Positions 8,022-17,699 of a DNA stretch of 39,240 nt are shown here, in pieces (the first letter of the stretch is position 1; each line of letters starts with the position of its first letter). A program made the translations under genes and the position numbers. Origin of the DNA: Anaerolineales bacterium. GTDB lineage: Bacteria; Chloroflexota; Anaerolineae; Promineifilales; Promineifilaceae. Under the pieces are notes generated by a model. That model saw only the letters and a program-made list of their open reading frames with translations. It was not told where the DNA came from and did no database searches. The stretch covers positions 1 through 39,240 of the forward strand of contig WTJY01000362.1 of assembly GCA_011524645.1 (NCBI GenBank), given 5' to 3'.

Positions 8022-8240
8022 ATGCCGATTGGAAAACAATCATTACTGGATCAATATTGCGATGTAGGTGAAGTGAGTGAACGGCTTAATATTCACCAAG
8101 AATCAGTACGGCGTTTGATTCGCCAAGGCAAATTGCCTGCAATCAAATTCGGGAATAAATGGCTGGTAGAAAAGTCTATGCTAGAGCAATATGCCAGCCA
8201 TTATGATCCACGGCCGGGTAATAAAACGACGCTTCTATAA
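8022..8240 (+). CDS. Small excisionase/MerR-type helix-turn-helix protein
   Basis: A 72-residue protein consisting of one winged HTH: DVGEVSERLNIHQESVRRLI then RQGKLPAIKFGNKWLV, the layout of the excisionase-family DNA-binding domain (HTH_17). Despite the family name there is no integrase or attachment site nearby. It sits 47 bp upstream of ftsZ and behind a DnaA-box cluster, so a chromosomal regulatory role is more likely than phage excision. The target is unknown, and no strong Shine-Dalgarno sequence precedes the ATG. Confidence 0.8.
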   Translation: MPIGKQSLLDQYCDVGEVSERLNIHQESVRRLIRQGKLPAIKFGNKWLVEKSMLEQYASHYDPRPGNKTTLL

Positions 8241-8287
8241 AAATAAGTAAGCAGAAAAAAATTCCAAGCACTGGAGAGGATTAGAAA

Positions 8288-9460
8288 ATGCAACGACCAT
8301 CAGATTTAGAAAACTTCGCGCGGATTCGTGTTGTTGGTGTGGGGGGCGGCGGTAACAACGCCGTTAACCGCATGATCGACGCGGAAGTAACCGGTGTTGA
8401 TTTTGTGGCGGTGAATACCGATTCACAAGCTTTACTCTTATCAGAAGCTCCTACACGTGTGAGGATCGGCGATAAATTGACCCGAGGCCTTGGTGCAGGT
8501 GGTAATCCTGAGCATGGTGAAAAAGCGGCCAATGAATCGATCGACGAGTTGTATGATGTAATCGATGGCTCAGACATGGTTTTCGTAACGGCCGGTATGG
8601 GGGGCGGAACCGGAACCGGTGCTGCGCCTGTTGTGGCCAAAGTTGCCAAAGAAATGGGGGCGTTGACGGTCGGGATCGTCACCAAACCATTTATGTTTGA
8701 GGGGTCACGCCGCTCAACCTCTGCGGAACAAGGGATCGAACGTCTACAAGAACATGTCGATACTTTGATCGTTATCCCCAATGATCGTTTGCTTGAATTG
8801 ACCGACCGTCGCGTCTCTTTGACCGATTCGTTCAAACTTGCAGATGATGTCTTGCGTCAAGGGATTCAAGGGATTAGTGAATTGATTACGATCCCGGGCT
8901 TAATCAATCTTGACTTCGCTGACGTTCGCACCATCATGAGTGGTGGTGGCGCCGCGCTTATGGCGGTCGGTGTTGGTGAAGGGGAAGAGCGCGCTCAAGT
9001 TGCTGCGGAACAAGCGATCAATTCTCGTTTGTTGGATGTCAGCATTGATGGGGCGAAAGGGATTCTCTTTAATGTAACCGGTGGTCCTGACCTTAGCTTG
9101 TACGAAGTGAATCAAGCGGCCGCGATCATTCGCGAAACGGCTCATCCAGATGCCAATATTATTTTCGGTGCGGTTATTGATGAAAATATGGGTTCATCGA
9201 TTCGCATCACTGTCATCGCCACCGGCTTTGAACGGGATCAACAGGTGCGTCGGCAGCGACTTCATCAACAGATGAGCCGCCGCCCCGCAACACGTCGTGA
9301 AAGCAGCCAACCTGTGGCACGCCGGGAAAGCAGCCAGCCACTGCCTCCACCGACCCAATCACCACGGCGACAAGAACAAGAAGTTGGGGCGGGTAGCTCG
9401 CGCTCTTCCCGTTTTTCTCCCAACGACTTAGATATTCCCGCGTTTCTGCGGAAACGTTAG
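8288..9460 (+). CDS. ftsZ: Cell division protein FtsZ
   Basis: FtsZ is the tubulin-like GTPase that builds the division ring. Its 390 residues carry the GTP-binding GGGTGTG loop at 105-111, the preceding [14 protein letters not shown] segment, and the NLDFADV synergy-loop motif that completes the GTPase site of the next subunit. A basic, Ser/Pro/Gln-rich linker with a repeated ARRESSQP-like unit ends in the tail [12 protein letters not shown], the peptide that docks FtsA/SepF-type partners. GGAGAGG precedes the ATG. No mur, ftsQ or ftsA genes are adjacent, so it lies outside the usual dcw cluster. A strong terminator follows. Confidence 0.98.
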   Translation: MQRPSDLENFARIRVVGVGGGGNNAVNRMIDAEVTGVDFVAVNTDSQALLLSEAPTRVRIGDKLTRGLGAGGNPEHGEKAANESIDELYDVIDGSDMVFVTAGMGGGTGTGAAPVVAKVAKEMGALTVGIVTKPFMFEGSRRSTSAEQGIERLQEHVDTLIVIPNDRLLELTDRRVSLTDSFKLADDVLRQGIQGISELITIPGLINLDFADVRTIMSGGGAALMAVGVGEGEERAQVAAEQAINSRLLDVSIDGAKGILFNVTGGPDLSLYEVNQAAAIIRETAHPDANIIFGAVIDENMGSSIRITVIATGFERDQQVRRQRLHQQMSRRPATRRESSQPVARRESSQPLPPPTQSPRRQEQEVGAGSSRSSRFSPNDLDIPAFLRKR

Positions 9461-9522
9461 TCACGAACTAATTTCTCGTTGTGCGACTGCTCCTCGTGCA
9501 ATGAATGCATCCTCTCTGCTTG

Positions 9523-9559
9523 CGCCTCCTGCCCCGCTCTGGGCAGGAGGCGTTTTTTT
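9523..9559 (+). terminator. Strong rho-independent terminator after ftsZ
   Basis: A perfect 12-bp G/C-rich stem (9523-9534 with 9541-9552) has a 6-nt loop and is followed by seven T. Confidence 0.95.
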
Positions 9560-9683
9560 GTGGGGAAGAGCGGTAATCAACCTTCCCCAGCCCTTCCTGA
9601 TAGGAGGGGAGCAAATCCAATTAGACCGTTCGTCTTGGCGAAGGTATTGTTAAAACTCATCATAGCTTTAAGGAGATATTCCT

Positions 9684-9977
9684 ATGTCCCTATTTGTCCT
9701 AAACTACCAATATTGCGAAGGGTACTTAGAAAAACGAACCCCTTATCGTCAAGATCATTTTGCACATGCGACTAAATCAATCGATGCTGAGCAGTTGATT
9801 GTCGCTGGGGCGTACGCCAATCCGGCCGATGGGGCCACGCTGATTTTTAAGAATATTGATGATCCGGCTGTGGTGGAAGCGTTTGCGCAAAACGACCCTT
9901 ATACCACCAATGGCATTGTCACAGGCTGGACGATTCGTGAGTGGACGGTTGTGGTCGGCGCTGAGCTGTTTGAGTAA
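9684..9977 (+). CDS. YciI-like (YCII-related) small protein
   Basis: A 97-residue protein of the YCII family, a ferredoxin-like alpha/beta fold. The segments RQDHFAHATKSIDAEQLIVAG and FAQNDPYTTNGIVTGWTIREW match the family, including the His-Asp pair thought to form the active site. Some members are hydrolases or dehalogenases, but most have no known reaction and none can be assigned here. AAGGAGA precedes the ATG. It is a single gene between the ftsZ terminator and the glycine riboswitch. Confidence 0.85.
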   Translation: MSLFVLNYQYCEGYLEKRTPYRQDHFAHATKSIDAEQLIVAGAYANPADGATLIFKNIDDPAVVEAFAQNDPYTTNGIVTGWTIREWTVVVGAELFE

Positions 9978-9984
9978 AGGGAAC

Positions 9985-10053
9985 AAAGAAAAGCAAAAGG
10001 AAAAATGGGGGATTGTGCGTGTGCTATTCGTCATTTGTCGTTCGTTACTCGGC
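9985..10053. repeat. Heptameric short repeats ahead of the glycine riboswitch
   Basis: Four consecutive degenerate 7-mers (ATTCGTC, ATTTGTC, GTTCGTT, ACTCGGC) fill 10026-10053. They are preceded by a purine-rich stretch (about 9985-10011) that resembles the complement of the TTTTGCC-type heptads at 15009-15050. Confidence 0.5.
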
Positions 10054-10095
10054 ATCTGTTTGTTTTCTTGCCAAATTTTGCGGTTGGGCATAAAC

Positions 10096-10101
10096 TATAA
10101 T
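10096..10101 (+). promoter_or_regulatory. -10 element (TATAAT) upstream of the glycine riboswitch
   Basis: A perfect TATAAT lies 20 bp before the first aptamer. No convincing -35 hexamer stands at the usual spacing. Confidence 0.45.
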
Positions 10102-10120
10102 CATAATTTATGCTGTAGCA

Positions 10121-10305
10121 ACGGCCGTTCGAGAGAGAATCTGTCAAATAAGATAGATCGCCGAAGGTGCAAATCGAATGTGAAACTCTCAGGCAAAAGG
10201 ATCGTTCGGCCGTGTCGCTTCTGAAAAGACCTCCAAATTAGGAGGCACCGAAGGTGCAAATCAAGTAAATTTTCTTGATGAATCTCTCAGGTTAATGACA
10301 GAAGG
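10121..10305 (+). ncRNA. Tandem glycine riboswitch
   Basis: Two successive glycine aptamers share the conserved landmarks GAGAGA, GCCGAAGGTGCAAAT and CTCTCAGGCAAAAGGA in the first (about 10121-10213), and GCACCGAAGGTGCAAAT and TCTCTCAGG in the second (about 10214-10305). The first P1 helix pairs ACGGCCG with CGGCCGT. Glycine-bound tandem aptamers normally act on glycine-cleavage genes, which is what follows (gcvH, gcvP). The 3' end merges with a terminator hairpin, so control is by transcription attenuation. Confidence 0.93.
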
Positions 10306-10349
10306 CAGGCAAGCTAACCAAAAAACATGGTTACTTGCCCGCCTTTTTT
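10304..10349 (+). terminator. Riboswitch expression-platform terminator
   Basis: The stem GGCaGGCAAGcTAACC (10304-10319) pairs with GGTTAcTTGCCcGCC (10329-10343), then six T. It overlaps the closing strand of the second aptamer, as expected for a switch in which glycine binding prevents termination. Confidence 0.9.
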
Positions 10350-10384
10350 GTTTATTAGGATCAAGATAACGTGGAGGTTATCAA

Positions 10385-10768
10385 ATGACAAATATTATCG
10401 ATGGTTTGTTGTATTCAAAAGAAGATGAATGGTTGAAAGTAGATGGCGACGAAGCCTTGATCGGCATTACCGATTTCGCCCAAAACCAATTGTCTGACAT
10501 CGTATTTGTAGAATTACCAGAGGCCGGTGAGTCTTTTGAGTCTGGAGATCAATTCGGCACAGTCGAGTCGGTCAAAGCGGTGGCAGAACTTTATATGCCA
10601 GTGGAGGGGGAAGTCATCGGGGCCAATGAAGAGCTTGAAGATGCACCCGAATTGCTTAATAGTGACCCGTATGGGGCATGGATTGCCAAGTTCACCCTGA
10701 GCGATAAGAGCCAGCTTGAAGGGCTGATGGACGCAGCGGCGTACCGTGCTTACTGCGACAAGCGTTAG
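10385..10768 (+). CDS. gcvH: Glycine cleavage system H protein
   Basis: Lipoyl carrier of the glycine cleavage system. It shuttles the aminomethyl group from the P protein to the T protein and is reoxidised by the L protein. The 127-residue length is standard, and the lipoylation site lies in GTVESVKAVAELYMP with K64 as the lipoyl lysine. GGAGG precedes the ATG by 7 nt. It is first in the operon behind the tandem glycine riboswitch, with gcvP 108 bp downstream. gcvT is not in this window. Confidence 0.97.
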   Translation: MTNIIDGLLYSKEDEWLKVDGDEALIGITDFAQNQLSDIVFVELPEAGESFESGDQFGTVESVKAVAELYMPVEGEVIGANEELEDAPELLNSDPYGAWIAKFTLSDKSQLEGLMDAAAYRAYCDKR

Positions 10769-10876
10769 AATCCGATAAAACAAAGATATGAATCATGCGA
10801 CTGCGGGAGCATGGCCTCTGTTGAGGTGTGTTTTGTGTTCCCAACTGACGAATGATAATAAATCCAGGAAATAATC

Positions 10877-13771
10877 ATGTTACGTGAAGCGAATCCACAA
10901 GAATCAAATAACCAACTCGATCTGCTCAATATGACAGATCAATTTGAAGGGCGGCACAATGGCTTAAGTGATACCGATATCGCCCAAATGTTAGAAGCAC
11001 TTGAAGTTAAAACGATTGATGAATTGATCGACCAAGTGGTTCCGAGCCATATTCGTATCGACCGGCCGCTTAATTTACCGGCCGCTCTGAGTGAATCAGA
11101 AGCGTTGGCCGATATGCGAGAACTAGCGGACAAAAACAAACTTTTCCGCTCTTATATCGGGATGGGATATGCCAATACGATTACCCCCGGCGTGATTTTG
11201 CGCAATATTTTGGAAAACCCCGGCTGGTATACGCAATATACACCTTATCAAGCGGAAATCGCCCAAGGGCGGATGGAAGCGTTGATCAATTTCCAAACGA
11301 TGGTGATGGAATTGACCGGTATGGAAATCGCCAACTCTTCTTTATTGGATGAGGCTACTGCGGCGGCCGAAGCGATGAGCATGGCGTATGCGGCACGGCC
11401 GCGTAAATCGACCGCTAATCGATTCTTTGTCTCTGACTTGTGTCACCCCCAGACGATCGATACGGTGATTGCACGTGGAGAGCCTTTGGGGATCGAAGTG
11501 GTGGTGGGGAATCATCAAACGATTGCGTTAAGCGATGAGTTCTTTGGCACATTGGTCCAATATCCGGCGACAGATGGCTCTGTGCTTGATTATGAAGCGT
11601 TTTGCGCGGCGACCCACGAGGTCAAAGCGTTAGCGGTGGTCGCTGTCGATTTGTTGGCACTGACTTTGCTACGTGCACCGGGGGAATTTGGGGCTGATAT
11701 TGTTGTTGGCAATACCCAACGATTTGGTGTCCCATTCGGTTTCGGTGGGCCACATGCTGCGTTCTTAGCGACCCAAGAAAAGTATAAACGGATCATCCCC
11801 GGCCGGATTATCGGTGTGTCTGTCGATGCGGACGGCAAACCGGCGATGCGGTTGGCGATGCAGACCCGTGAGCAGCATATTCGCCGTGAGAAAGCGACTA
11901 GCAATATCTGTACGGCGCAGGTCCTTTTGGCGGTAATCGCGTCTATGTATGCGGTTTATCATGGGCCAGATGGCTTGAAACGAATCGCGCAACGGGTGCG
12001 TTTGCTGACCGGCATTTTGGCGCAGGCGTTGGTCGATGCGGGGTATACGCTGGCCAGCCGCGATCTGTTTGACACGATTAAAATCGAGTCTGGGCCGAAA
12101 ACGGCGGCTGAGATTCAAACGGCCGCCCTCGCAAATGAAATTAACTTGCGTTACTACGAAGATGGTGGCGTGGGGGTTTCTTTGGATGAGGCGGTGACCA
12201 CGGCCGATCTCGCTGATCTGTTGAGCTTGTTTGGCTGTGCGGCTGCGCCAGTTGAATCATTGGCGACCCAAGTCGCCTTGGGGTATGACACCCCACATCA
12301 ACGTGAATCTTCATTTATGGATCATGAAGTGTTCCACAGCTATCGCACCGAAACGGAGATGTTGCGCTACATTTATCGCCTGCAAAGCAAGGATTTGTCG
12401 CTGGTTCACAGCATGATTCCGCTCGGCTCTTGTACGATGAAGCTCAACGCGACCACCGAAATGATTCCGGTCACTTGGCCTAATTTTGGGCAAATCCACC
12501 CGTTTGCTCCCTTGAATCAGGTTGAAGGATATTTAGAAATGTTCGGCCGTTTAGAAGGTTATTTGGCCGAAATCACCGGCTTTGATGCGGTTTCTTTGCA
12601 ACCGAACTCAGGTGCACAGGGGGAATATACCGGTCTGTTGACGATTCGGGCGTTCCACTTGGCCAATGGGGACGATCATCGCCATATCTGCTTAATTCCC
12701 AGCTCGGCGCACGGGACCAATCCTGCGAGTGCGGTGATGGCGGGGATGAAAGTGGTTGTGGTGAAATGTGACGATAACGGCAATATTGACGTTGACGATT
12801 TGCGTGCGAAAGCGGAAAAACATAGCGAAAACCTTTCCTCGCTGATGATCACCTATCCATCGACACACGGTGTGTTTGAAACGGCGATTGCCGAAATTTG
12901 TGACATTATTCATGAACATGGTGGTCAAGTTTATATGGATGGGGCGAATATGAACGCCCAAGTTGGGTTGACCAGCCCCGGATTGATCGGCGCGGATGTT
13001 TGCCATTTGAACTTGCATAAGACGTTCTGTATTCCACATGGTGGTGGTGGCCCTGGGATGGGACCGATCGGGGTGAAATCTCATTTGGCACCGTTCTTGC
13101 CGGGACATGCTGTCATCGATAATGGAATCGGTGAGCAGGCGATTGGGGCGGTTTCGGCCGCACCGTGGGGCAGTGCCAGCATTTTGCCGATTTCTTATGC
13201 GTATATCCGCATGATGGGGGCGGAGGGGCTGACCCAAGCGACCAAGATTGCGATTTTGAGCGCGAACTATATTGCGACCCGCTTAGAACCCCATTTCCCT
13301 GTTCTCTATCGTGGTGAAAACGGCTGGGTGGCTCATGAATGTATTTTGGATACACGGCCGGTTAAGGAGTGGGCGACCGTTGATGATTTCGCTAAACGGC
13401 TGATGGACTATGGATTCCATGCGCCGACGATGTCTTGGCCGGTGGCGGGGACGTTGATGATTGAGCCGACTGAAAGCGAGAGCAAAGCGGAGTTGGATCG
13501 CTTCTGTGATTCGATGATCGGGATCGGCGCGGAGATTGCGGCCGTGGCGGCCGGTGAATTGGATGGGGAGAGCAATCCATTGAAGCATGCGCCCCACACG
13601 GCCGAAGTGATCGCAGGGGATTGGGACCGGCCGTATAGCCGTGAACAGGCGGCGTATCCGCTGGCGTGGGTCCGTGAGCGGAAGTTCTGGCCGAGTGTGT
13701 CGCGGGTGGATAACGCGTATGGGGACCGGAATTTGGTTTGTACGTGTGCGCCACTTGAGGACTATATGTAA
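10877..13771 (+). CDS. gcvP: Glycine dehydrogenase (decarboxylating), P protein
   Basis: PLP enzyme that decarboxylates glycine and passes the aminomethyl group to lipoyl-GcvH. At 964 residues it is the fused single-chain form rather than the split gcvPA/gcvPB form. Landmarks are [16 protein letters not shown] in the first half, [16 protein letters not shown] in the second, and the PLP-lysine segment [19 protein letters not shown] with K715. The ATG at 10877 follows AGGA; an in-frame Met 18 codons later is a possible alternative. It lies downstream of gcvH in the riboswitch-controlled operon and contains fourteen CGGCCG palindromes. Confidence 0.97.
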   Translation: MLREANPQESNNQLDLLNMTDQFEGRHNGLSDTDIAQMLEALEVKTIDELIDQVVPSHIRIDRPLNLPAALSESEALADMRELADKNKLFRSYIGMGYANTITPGVILRNILENPGWYTQYTPYQAEIAQGRMEALINFQTMVMELTGMEIANSSLLDEATAAAEAMSMAYAARPRKSTANRFFVSDLCHPQTIDTVIARGEPLGIEVVVGNHQTIALSDEFFGTLVQYPATDGSVLDYEAFCAATHEVKALAVVAVDLLALTLLRAPGEFGADIVVGNTQRFGVPFGFGGPHAAFLATQEKYKRIIPGRIIGVSVDADGKPAMRLAMQTREQHIRREKATSNICTAQVLLAVIASMYAVYHGPDGLKRIAQRVRLLTGILAQALVDAGYTLASRDLFDTIKIESGPKTAAEIQTAALANEINLRYYEDGGVGVSLDEAVTTADLADLLSLFGCAAAPVESLATQVALGYDTPHQRESSFMDHEVFHSYRTETEMLRYIYRLQSKDLSLVHSMIPLGSCTMKLNATTEMIPVTWPNFGQIHPFAPLNQVEGYLEMFGRLEGYLAEITGFDAVSLQPNSGAQGEYTGLLTIRAFHLANGDDHRHICLIPSSAHGTNPASAVMAGMKVVVVKCDDNGNIDVDDLRAKAEKHSENLSSLMITYPSTHGVFETAIAEICDIIHEHGGQVYMDGANMNAQVGLTSPGLIGADVCHLNLHKTFCIPHGGGGPGMGPIGVKSHLAPFLPGHAVIDNGIGEQAIGAVSAAPWGSASILPISYAYIRMMGAEGLTQATKIAILSANYIATRLEPHFPVLYRGENGWVAHECILDTRPVKEWATVDDFAKRLMDYGFHAPTMSWPVAGTLMIEPTESESKAELDRFCDSMIGIGAEIAAVAAGELDGESNPLKHAPHTAEVIAGDWDRPYSREQAAYPLAWVRERKFWPSVSRVDNAYGDRNLVCTCAPLEDYM

Positions 13772-13997
13772 TACGTTTAGTCGGGGGAGCCTCCGCACTT
13801 TTCTACACACGTTGCATGCCATAGCAGAGAGCTTAATCGCTCTGACACGAAACCGCTTAACACTCTAAGCCTATTGTGGTTGATTTTCTCAATACTGATT
13901 TTCCACTCTCATGTCGCACCCTTTTTGCCGCTATGGGTGTGGTGCACGGTGTTCGATTGTGCCATAATTCCATCTCTACTCTTTACCCTCTACCCTT

Positions 13998-14906
13998 ATG
14001 GCTATACAACTTGCTCAAATTTTCTTCAATGTCATTACACCGGTATTCGCCTTGGTTCTGATCGGTTATTTGGCTGGCCCGCGTTTGGGTTTGGATGCAC
14101 GCACTTTGTCTCGTTATCCCTACTTTATTCTGATTCCGGCGTTTATTTTCGATGTGATTAGCCGGATTGAGATCGAAGCGGGGTTAGCTGTGCGGATGAT
14201 GGCGTTTGCGGTGGTAGTGCATATCGCGTGTGCTGGTATGGCTGCTTTGCTGGCGTGGATGTTGGGACGGCCGCCCCAAATGATCGCCGCCTATGTTTTG
14301 CTTGCGACGTTTGGCAATGTCGGTAATTTCGGTTTGCCAATTATTGAATTTCATTTAGGACCGGACGCGATCGGGGTTGCGACGATCTACTTTTTGGCGA
14401 TTTTAGTCATCGCTTTTGTGATTTGTGTGGCGGCCGCTAATTGGCAGACCGGTGGCAGCTTTGGTGCGATTTTGGCGGTGCTAAAAACACCCGCTTTGAT
14501 CGCGGTGGTACCGGCCGTGCTCGTCAATCTCTCTGGCTGGGAGCCACCCTTGATGATTTATCGGATTAGTGGGTTGCTGGGTGGGGCGATGGTGCCTACC
14601 ATGCTGGTGGCACTGGGTGCTCAACTGTCAGAAATGAAGCGGATTAATGTCGATTGGGATGTCGTCTTCGCCAGTAGCGTCCGCTTGATTGGCGGGGCTG
14701 CATTGGCTATTGCACTCGCTGGTGTGTTTGGACTTGATGGGATTGAGCGTGGCGCAGGGATTTTTCAATCGGCGATGCCTGCGGCCGTGTTGACCTCAAT
14801 TATTGCGCTTGAATATGACCTCATCCCTGATTTTGTTACGAAATCGGTTCTTTTTTCGACGCTGGCTAGCGTGATTACATTGACCTTGTTGTTGGCGATT
14901 GTGTAA
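13998..14906 (+). CDS. AEC-family (auxin efflux carrier-like) membrane transporter
   Basis: A 302-residue hydrophobic protein with about ten predicted membrane spans in two inverted halves. The opening QIFFNVITPVFALVLIGYLA and the loop TFGNVGNFGLPIIEF are typical of the AEC family, whose bacterial members move organic acids or amino-acid-derived anions. The substrate cannot be inferred. It stands alone, 226 bp after gcvP, and I see no structure in that gap. The short 5' region has no strong Shine-Dalgarno sequence. Confidence 0.85.
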   Translation: MAIQLAQIFFNVITPVFALVLIGYLAGPRLGLDARTLSRYPYFILIPAFIFDVISRIEIEAGLAVRMMAFAVVVHIACAGMAALLAWMLGRPPQMIAAYVLLATFGNVGNFGLPIIEFHLGPDAIGVATIYFLAILVIAFVICVAAANWQTGGSFGAILAVLKTPALIAVVPAVLVNLSGWEPPLMIYRISGLLGGAMVPTMLVALGAQLSEMKRINVDWDVVFASSVRLIGGAALAIALAGVFGLDGIERGAGIFQSAMPAAVLTSIIALEYDLIPDFVTKSVLFSTLASVITLTLLLAIV

Positions 14907-15008
14907 AGGGTTTTGTGGTTGCCCGAAGAGAGAAAAACGGCGGCTTGGTTGCTGGTAAATCGAACTAGATTAGCCGTTTGTCTATCCCTTGCGTGCGACA
15001 TGGGGGAA

Positions 15009-15050
15009 TTTTGCCTTTTGCCTTTTTCCTTTCCCCTTTTGCCTTTCCCC
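15009..15050. repeat. Six consecutive heptads (TTTTGCC/TTTTTCC/TTTCCCC type)
   Basis: In the 362-bp gap 14907-15268, bases 15009-15050 divide exactly into TTTTGCC, TTTTGCC, TTTTTCC, TTTCCCC, TTTTGCC and TTTCCCC, and then run into poly-C. This is the form of the heptameric short tandem repeats known from cyanobacteria. The rest of the gap holds only the AGGAGG ribosome site of the next gene. Confidence 0.75.
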
Positions 15051-15268
15051 CCCCCTTCGTTTGTGCGAAATGCGCAGAAAATTCCCTTAGAAGTGGCAAG
15101 AATGATGATTTTTTTGCCGTGTTATTTCCTTTCCGTCACAATTAATTTAATTGGCAAACGTCAAGATTGTTTCGTTGTTATCATGAGTTGCTTTGTGGTG
15201 GATTGGAGGCTCAGTAGGTTTACCATATAGGCTCTCAATAGGCTATTTGTTTTTCACAAGGAGGAACC

Positions 15269-16087
15269 ATGTCTGTAGAAATTTCATCTCAATTTGGTGG
15301 CCAAGGGGGCCAAGAATTTATCATCCATTTGCAAGAAGATTCAGAACGCATTGTGGCTATTCAAGGCACGGCCGGAGATTTCGTGGATGCTTTTCAAATC
15401 ATTTCACTGAACGCTGCCGGACAATACAGTGAACTTGACGTTGTGGGTGGCTCTGGCGGCCAACAGTTTTTGTTCGAACTTAATGATGGGGAATATTTGA
15501 CCGGAATTAGTGGCCGTTATGCTGGTTTTATCGATCAAATTCAATTCCATACGAACCTTCGCACTTCTCCAATTTATGGGGGGGCTGGTGGTCAGAAATT
15601 CGCGCTTCATGCTCCGGCTGGGGCAGAAGTGGTTGGATTTGCGGGCCGTGCCGATTGGTATATCGATGCGATTGCGATTGTGACACGTCCTTTGGCTGCG
15701 CCCAGTGTAGTTGAAACCGCGACTGAAGCGGTAACCAAGACGATTGTCGCTGCGCAAGAATTGGTTGCTGAGAAAGTTGCCGATGTCAAAGAAAAAGCGG
15801 CCGAAGTCGTTGCTGCCGTGCGGGAAGCGAAACCGAAAGATCTGCAAAAAATCGAAGGGATCGGCCCGAAAATCTCCCATATTTTGGTTGAAAATGGCAT
15901 CCCTGATTTGGCCGCCTTGGCGGATACCCAAGTTGATAGCTTGAAAGGGATTCTTAAAGATGCCGGATCACGCTATAAATTAGCCGATCCGACAACTTGG
16001 CCAGAACAAGCCAAGGTTGGTGTCGATGAAGGGATGAAAGCGTTGAAAGCGTTTCAAGCGAAGTTGAAAGGTGGAAGACGCAAATAA
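15269..16087 (+). CDS. Three-fold jacalin-like beta-prism fused to a helix-hairpin-helix domain
   Basis: A 272-residue protein with an unusual pairing of domains. Residues 1-141 contain three similar units, each opening with GGxGGQxF (10-17, 60-67, 104-111) and ending in a G-x-x-G....hDxhxh strand (about 26-46, 75-95, 119-139). This is the layout of a jacalin-related mannose-binding-type beta-prism with clear three-fold symmetry. Residues 145-190 are an Ala/Glu/Lys-rich helix or coiled coil. Residues 190-265 form a helix-hairpin-helix region (LQKIEGIGPKISHILVENG) of the kind found in predicted flap-endonuclease-like DNA-binding proteins. There is no signal peptide, so it is probably cytoplasmic. 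AGGAGG precedes the ATG. Ligand and role are unknown. Confidence 0.8.
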   Translation: MSVEISSQFGGQGGQEFIIHLQEDSERIVAIQGTAGDFVDAFQIISLNAAGQYSELDVVGGSGGQQFLFELNDGEYLTGISGRYAGFIDQIQFHTNLRTSPIYGGAGGQKFALHAPAGAEVVGFAGRADWYIDAIAIVTRPLAAPSVVETATEAVTKTIVAAQELVAEKVADVKEKAAEVVAAVREAKPKDLQKIEGIGPKISHILVENGIPDLAALADTQVDSLKGILKDAGSRYKLADPTTWPEQAKVGVDEGMKALKAFQAKLKGGRRK

Positions 16088-16103
16088 AGAGGTAGGGACT
16101 GAG

Positions 16104-16141
16104 GATAGAGATAGGGAGGAACAGATTTCCTATCTTCTATC
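16104..16141. repeat. Short-repeat hairpin (GATAGAGATAGG / CCTATCTTCTATC)
   Basis: The arms are 16104-16115 and 16129-16141, with one bulged base. It is built of repeated GATAG units and sits between the lectin/HhH gene and its terminator. Confidence 0.5.
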
Positions 16142-16198
16142 GATAGCACGTTCGTTTTCTCTTATTTTTGCATCAACAATTTAATAAAAAACAGCTAG

Positions 16199-16243
16199 AA
16201 AGTCTCCCAAAAGCTATCACGGTACTTTTTGGGAGACTTTTTC
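16199..16243 (+). terminator. Rho-independent terminator after the lectin/HhH gene
   Basis: A 14-bp stem AAAGTCTCCCAAAA (16199-16212) pairs with 16227-16240, then TT-C-TTTT. It separates the lectin/HhH gene from the mevalonate cluster. Confidence 0.85.
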
Positions 16244-16300
16244 TTTTAAAAAGAGGGTAATTCTATTCATCACCAACCTGATTATTTGGAAAATTGAGTT

Positions 16301-17611
16301 ATGACCAATAAAAGTTCTCGTTTCCCCGGCTTCTATAAATTGAGCGTTGCGGAGCGAGTTGAGAAAGTAATCGAATGGGCCGATCTAGGCTCCGATGAAG
16401 AAGCTGTTTTGCTGGGGGCCGGATTGACCGCTGAGCAAGCGAGCAACATGATCGAGAATGGAATCGGGACACATGCCTTGCCATTGGGGGTGGCGGTTAA
16501 TTTTATGATTAATCAGCGCCACTATTTGATCCCGATGGCGGTGGAAGAGCCGAGCGTTTTGGCGGCCGTTTCGAATGCGGCCAAAATGATTTATGCGGGG
16601 GGCGGGTTTACCGCGACCGCAACCGAACCGGTGATGATAGGCCAAGTGCAAGTGCTCGATATGCCCGATTTAGACACGGCCGTGCAAGCGATTCATGACA
16701 ATCGGGAATTGCTGATGGAGATCGCCAATAGCACCAGCCAGAACATTGTGCGACGGGGTGGTGGCGCACGTGATGTGATCGCTCGGCCGTTCCCTGAAAC
16801 GGCTGTTGGCCCGATGTTGGTTGTGCATTTGCATTATGACTGTCGGGATGCGATGGGGGCCAACGCGATTAACACGGCCGTCGAAGCGATGGCGACGACG
16901 ATTGCCGATTTGACCGGCGGCCGGACCAATTTACGAATCCTGTCTAATTTGACCGATCAGCGGACCGCGACGGCTACTTGTACGATTCCGGCCGAGGCGT
17001 TGGCGCCGAAGGGAATGGACGGCCGTGAAGTAGCCAAACGGATCGCTGAAGCGAACGCATTTGCGGTGGTGGACCCGTATCGGGCGGCGACCCACAACAA
17101 AGGGATCATGAACGGCATCGATGCGATCTGTATCGCTACCGGCAATGACTGGCGTGCGCTCGAAGCGGGGGCCCATGCGTATGCGGCCAATAGTAGTCGG
17201 TATGGCTTCGGTCAATATTCTTCTCTGACCGATTGGCACGTCGATGACAATGGGGACCTCTATGGGGAGATCACCTTGCCTTTGGCTGTCGGAACTGTTG
17301 GTGGGGCGACCAAAGTTCACCCGACCGCCCAAGTGGCACTGAAGATTTTGCAAGTTGAATCATCTGGTGAACTGGCCCAAGTGATGGCTTGTGTCGGTTT
17401 GGCGCAGAATTTAGCCGCGATTCGTGCCCTTGCGACCGTTGGGATTCAAGCGGGACATATGCGGATGCATGCGCGTCAGGTCGCTATGGCGGCCGGTGCG
17501 ACCGGACCACTGGTTGATGCGATCGCTCAATTATTGGTCCAAGAAAAAAATATTCGAATTAACCGAGCAACTGAGTTGCTCGAGACGATGACTAAAGCAA
17601 CAGTTTCGTGA
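16301..17611 (+). CDS. mvaA: Hydroxymethylglutaryl-CoA reductase, class II
   Basis: Interconverts HMG-CoA and mevalonate, the committed step of the mevalonate route to isoprenoids. The 436-residue protein is of the class II type first known from Pseudomonas mevalonii: [19 protein letters not shown] at the start, [17 protein letters not shown], and catalytic candidates E83 (VEEPS), K267 ([10 protein letters not shown]), D283 (ATGND) and H386 (AGHMRMHAR). The genes downstream make its substrate, so a biosynthetic direction is more likely than mevalonate degradation. It opens a same-strand cluster with HMG-CoA synthase, a thiolase homologue and DUF35. Confidence 0.95.
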   Translation: MTNKSSRFPGFYKLSVAERVEKVIEWADLGSDEEAVLLGAGLTAEQASNMIENGIGTHALPLGVAVNFMINQRHYLIPMAVEEPSVLAAVSNAAKMIYAGGGFTATATEPVMIGQVQVLDMPDLDTAVQAIHDNRELLMEIANSTSQNIVRRGGGARDVIARPFPETAVGPMLVVHLHYDCRDAMGANAINTAVEAMATTIADLTGGRTNLRILSNLTDQRTATATCTIPAEALAPKGMDGREVAKRIAEANAFAVVDPYRAATHNKGIMNGIDAICIATGNDWRALEAGAHAYAANSSRYGFGQYSSLTDWHVDDNGDLYGEITLPLAVGTVGGATKVHPTAQVALKILQVESSGELAQVMACVGLAQNLAAIRALATVGIQAGHMRMHARQVAMAAGATGPLVDAIAQLLVQEKNIRINRATELLETMTKATVS

Positions 17612-17617
17612 CGAGCG

Positions 17618-17658
17618 ACGAGTGACGAGTGACGAATATGTTCTCACTCGTCACTCGT
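17618..17658 (+). repeat. Heptad hairpin between the HMG-CoA reductase and synthase genes
   Basis: A perfect 15-bp stem (17618-17632 with 17644-17658) is made of repeated TGACGAG heptads and has an 11-nt loop. It lies in the 88-bp gap inside the cluster and resembles a REP-type mRNA-stabilising element. A similar one follows the next gene. Confidence 0.75.
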
Positions 17659-17699
17659 TATTCGTAATTCATCATGTAACTTTGTTTTTTGGAGAAACA

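Noticed and set aside
8022-8240. Phage or integrative-element excisionase
   Set aside because: No integrase, attachment repeats or phage genes are near; the neighbours are dnaN and ftsZ.
9638-9650. 13-base match (GGCGAAGGTATTG) with the left-end repeat at 141-153
   Set aside because: Some 13-mer matches are expected by chance in 39 kb, and the flanks do not resemble the repeat.
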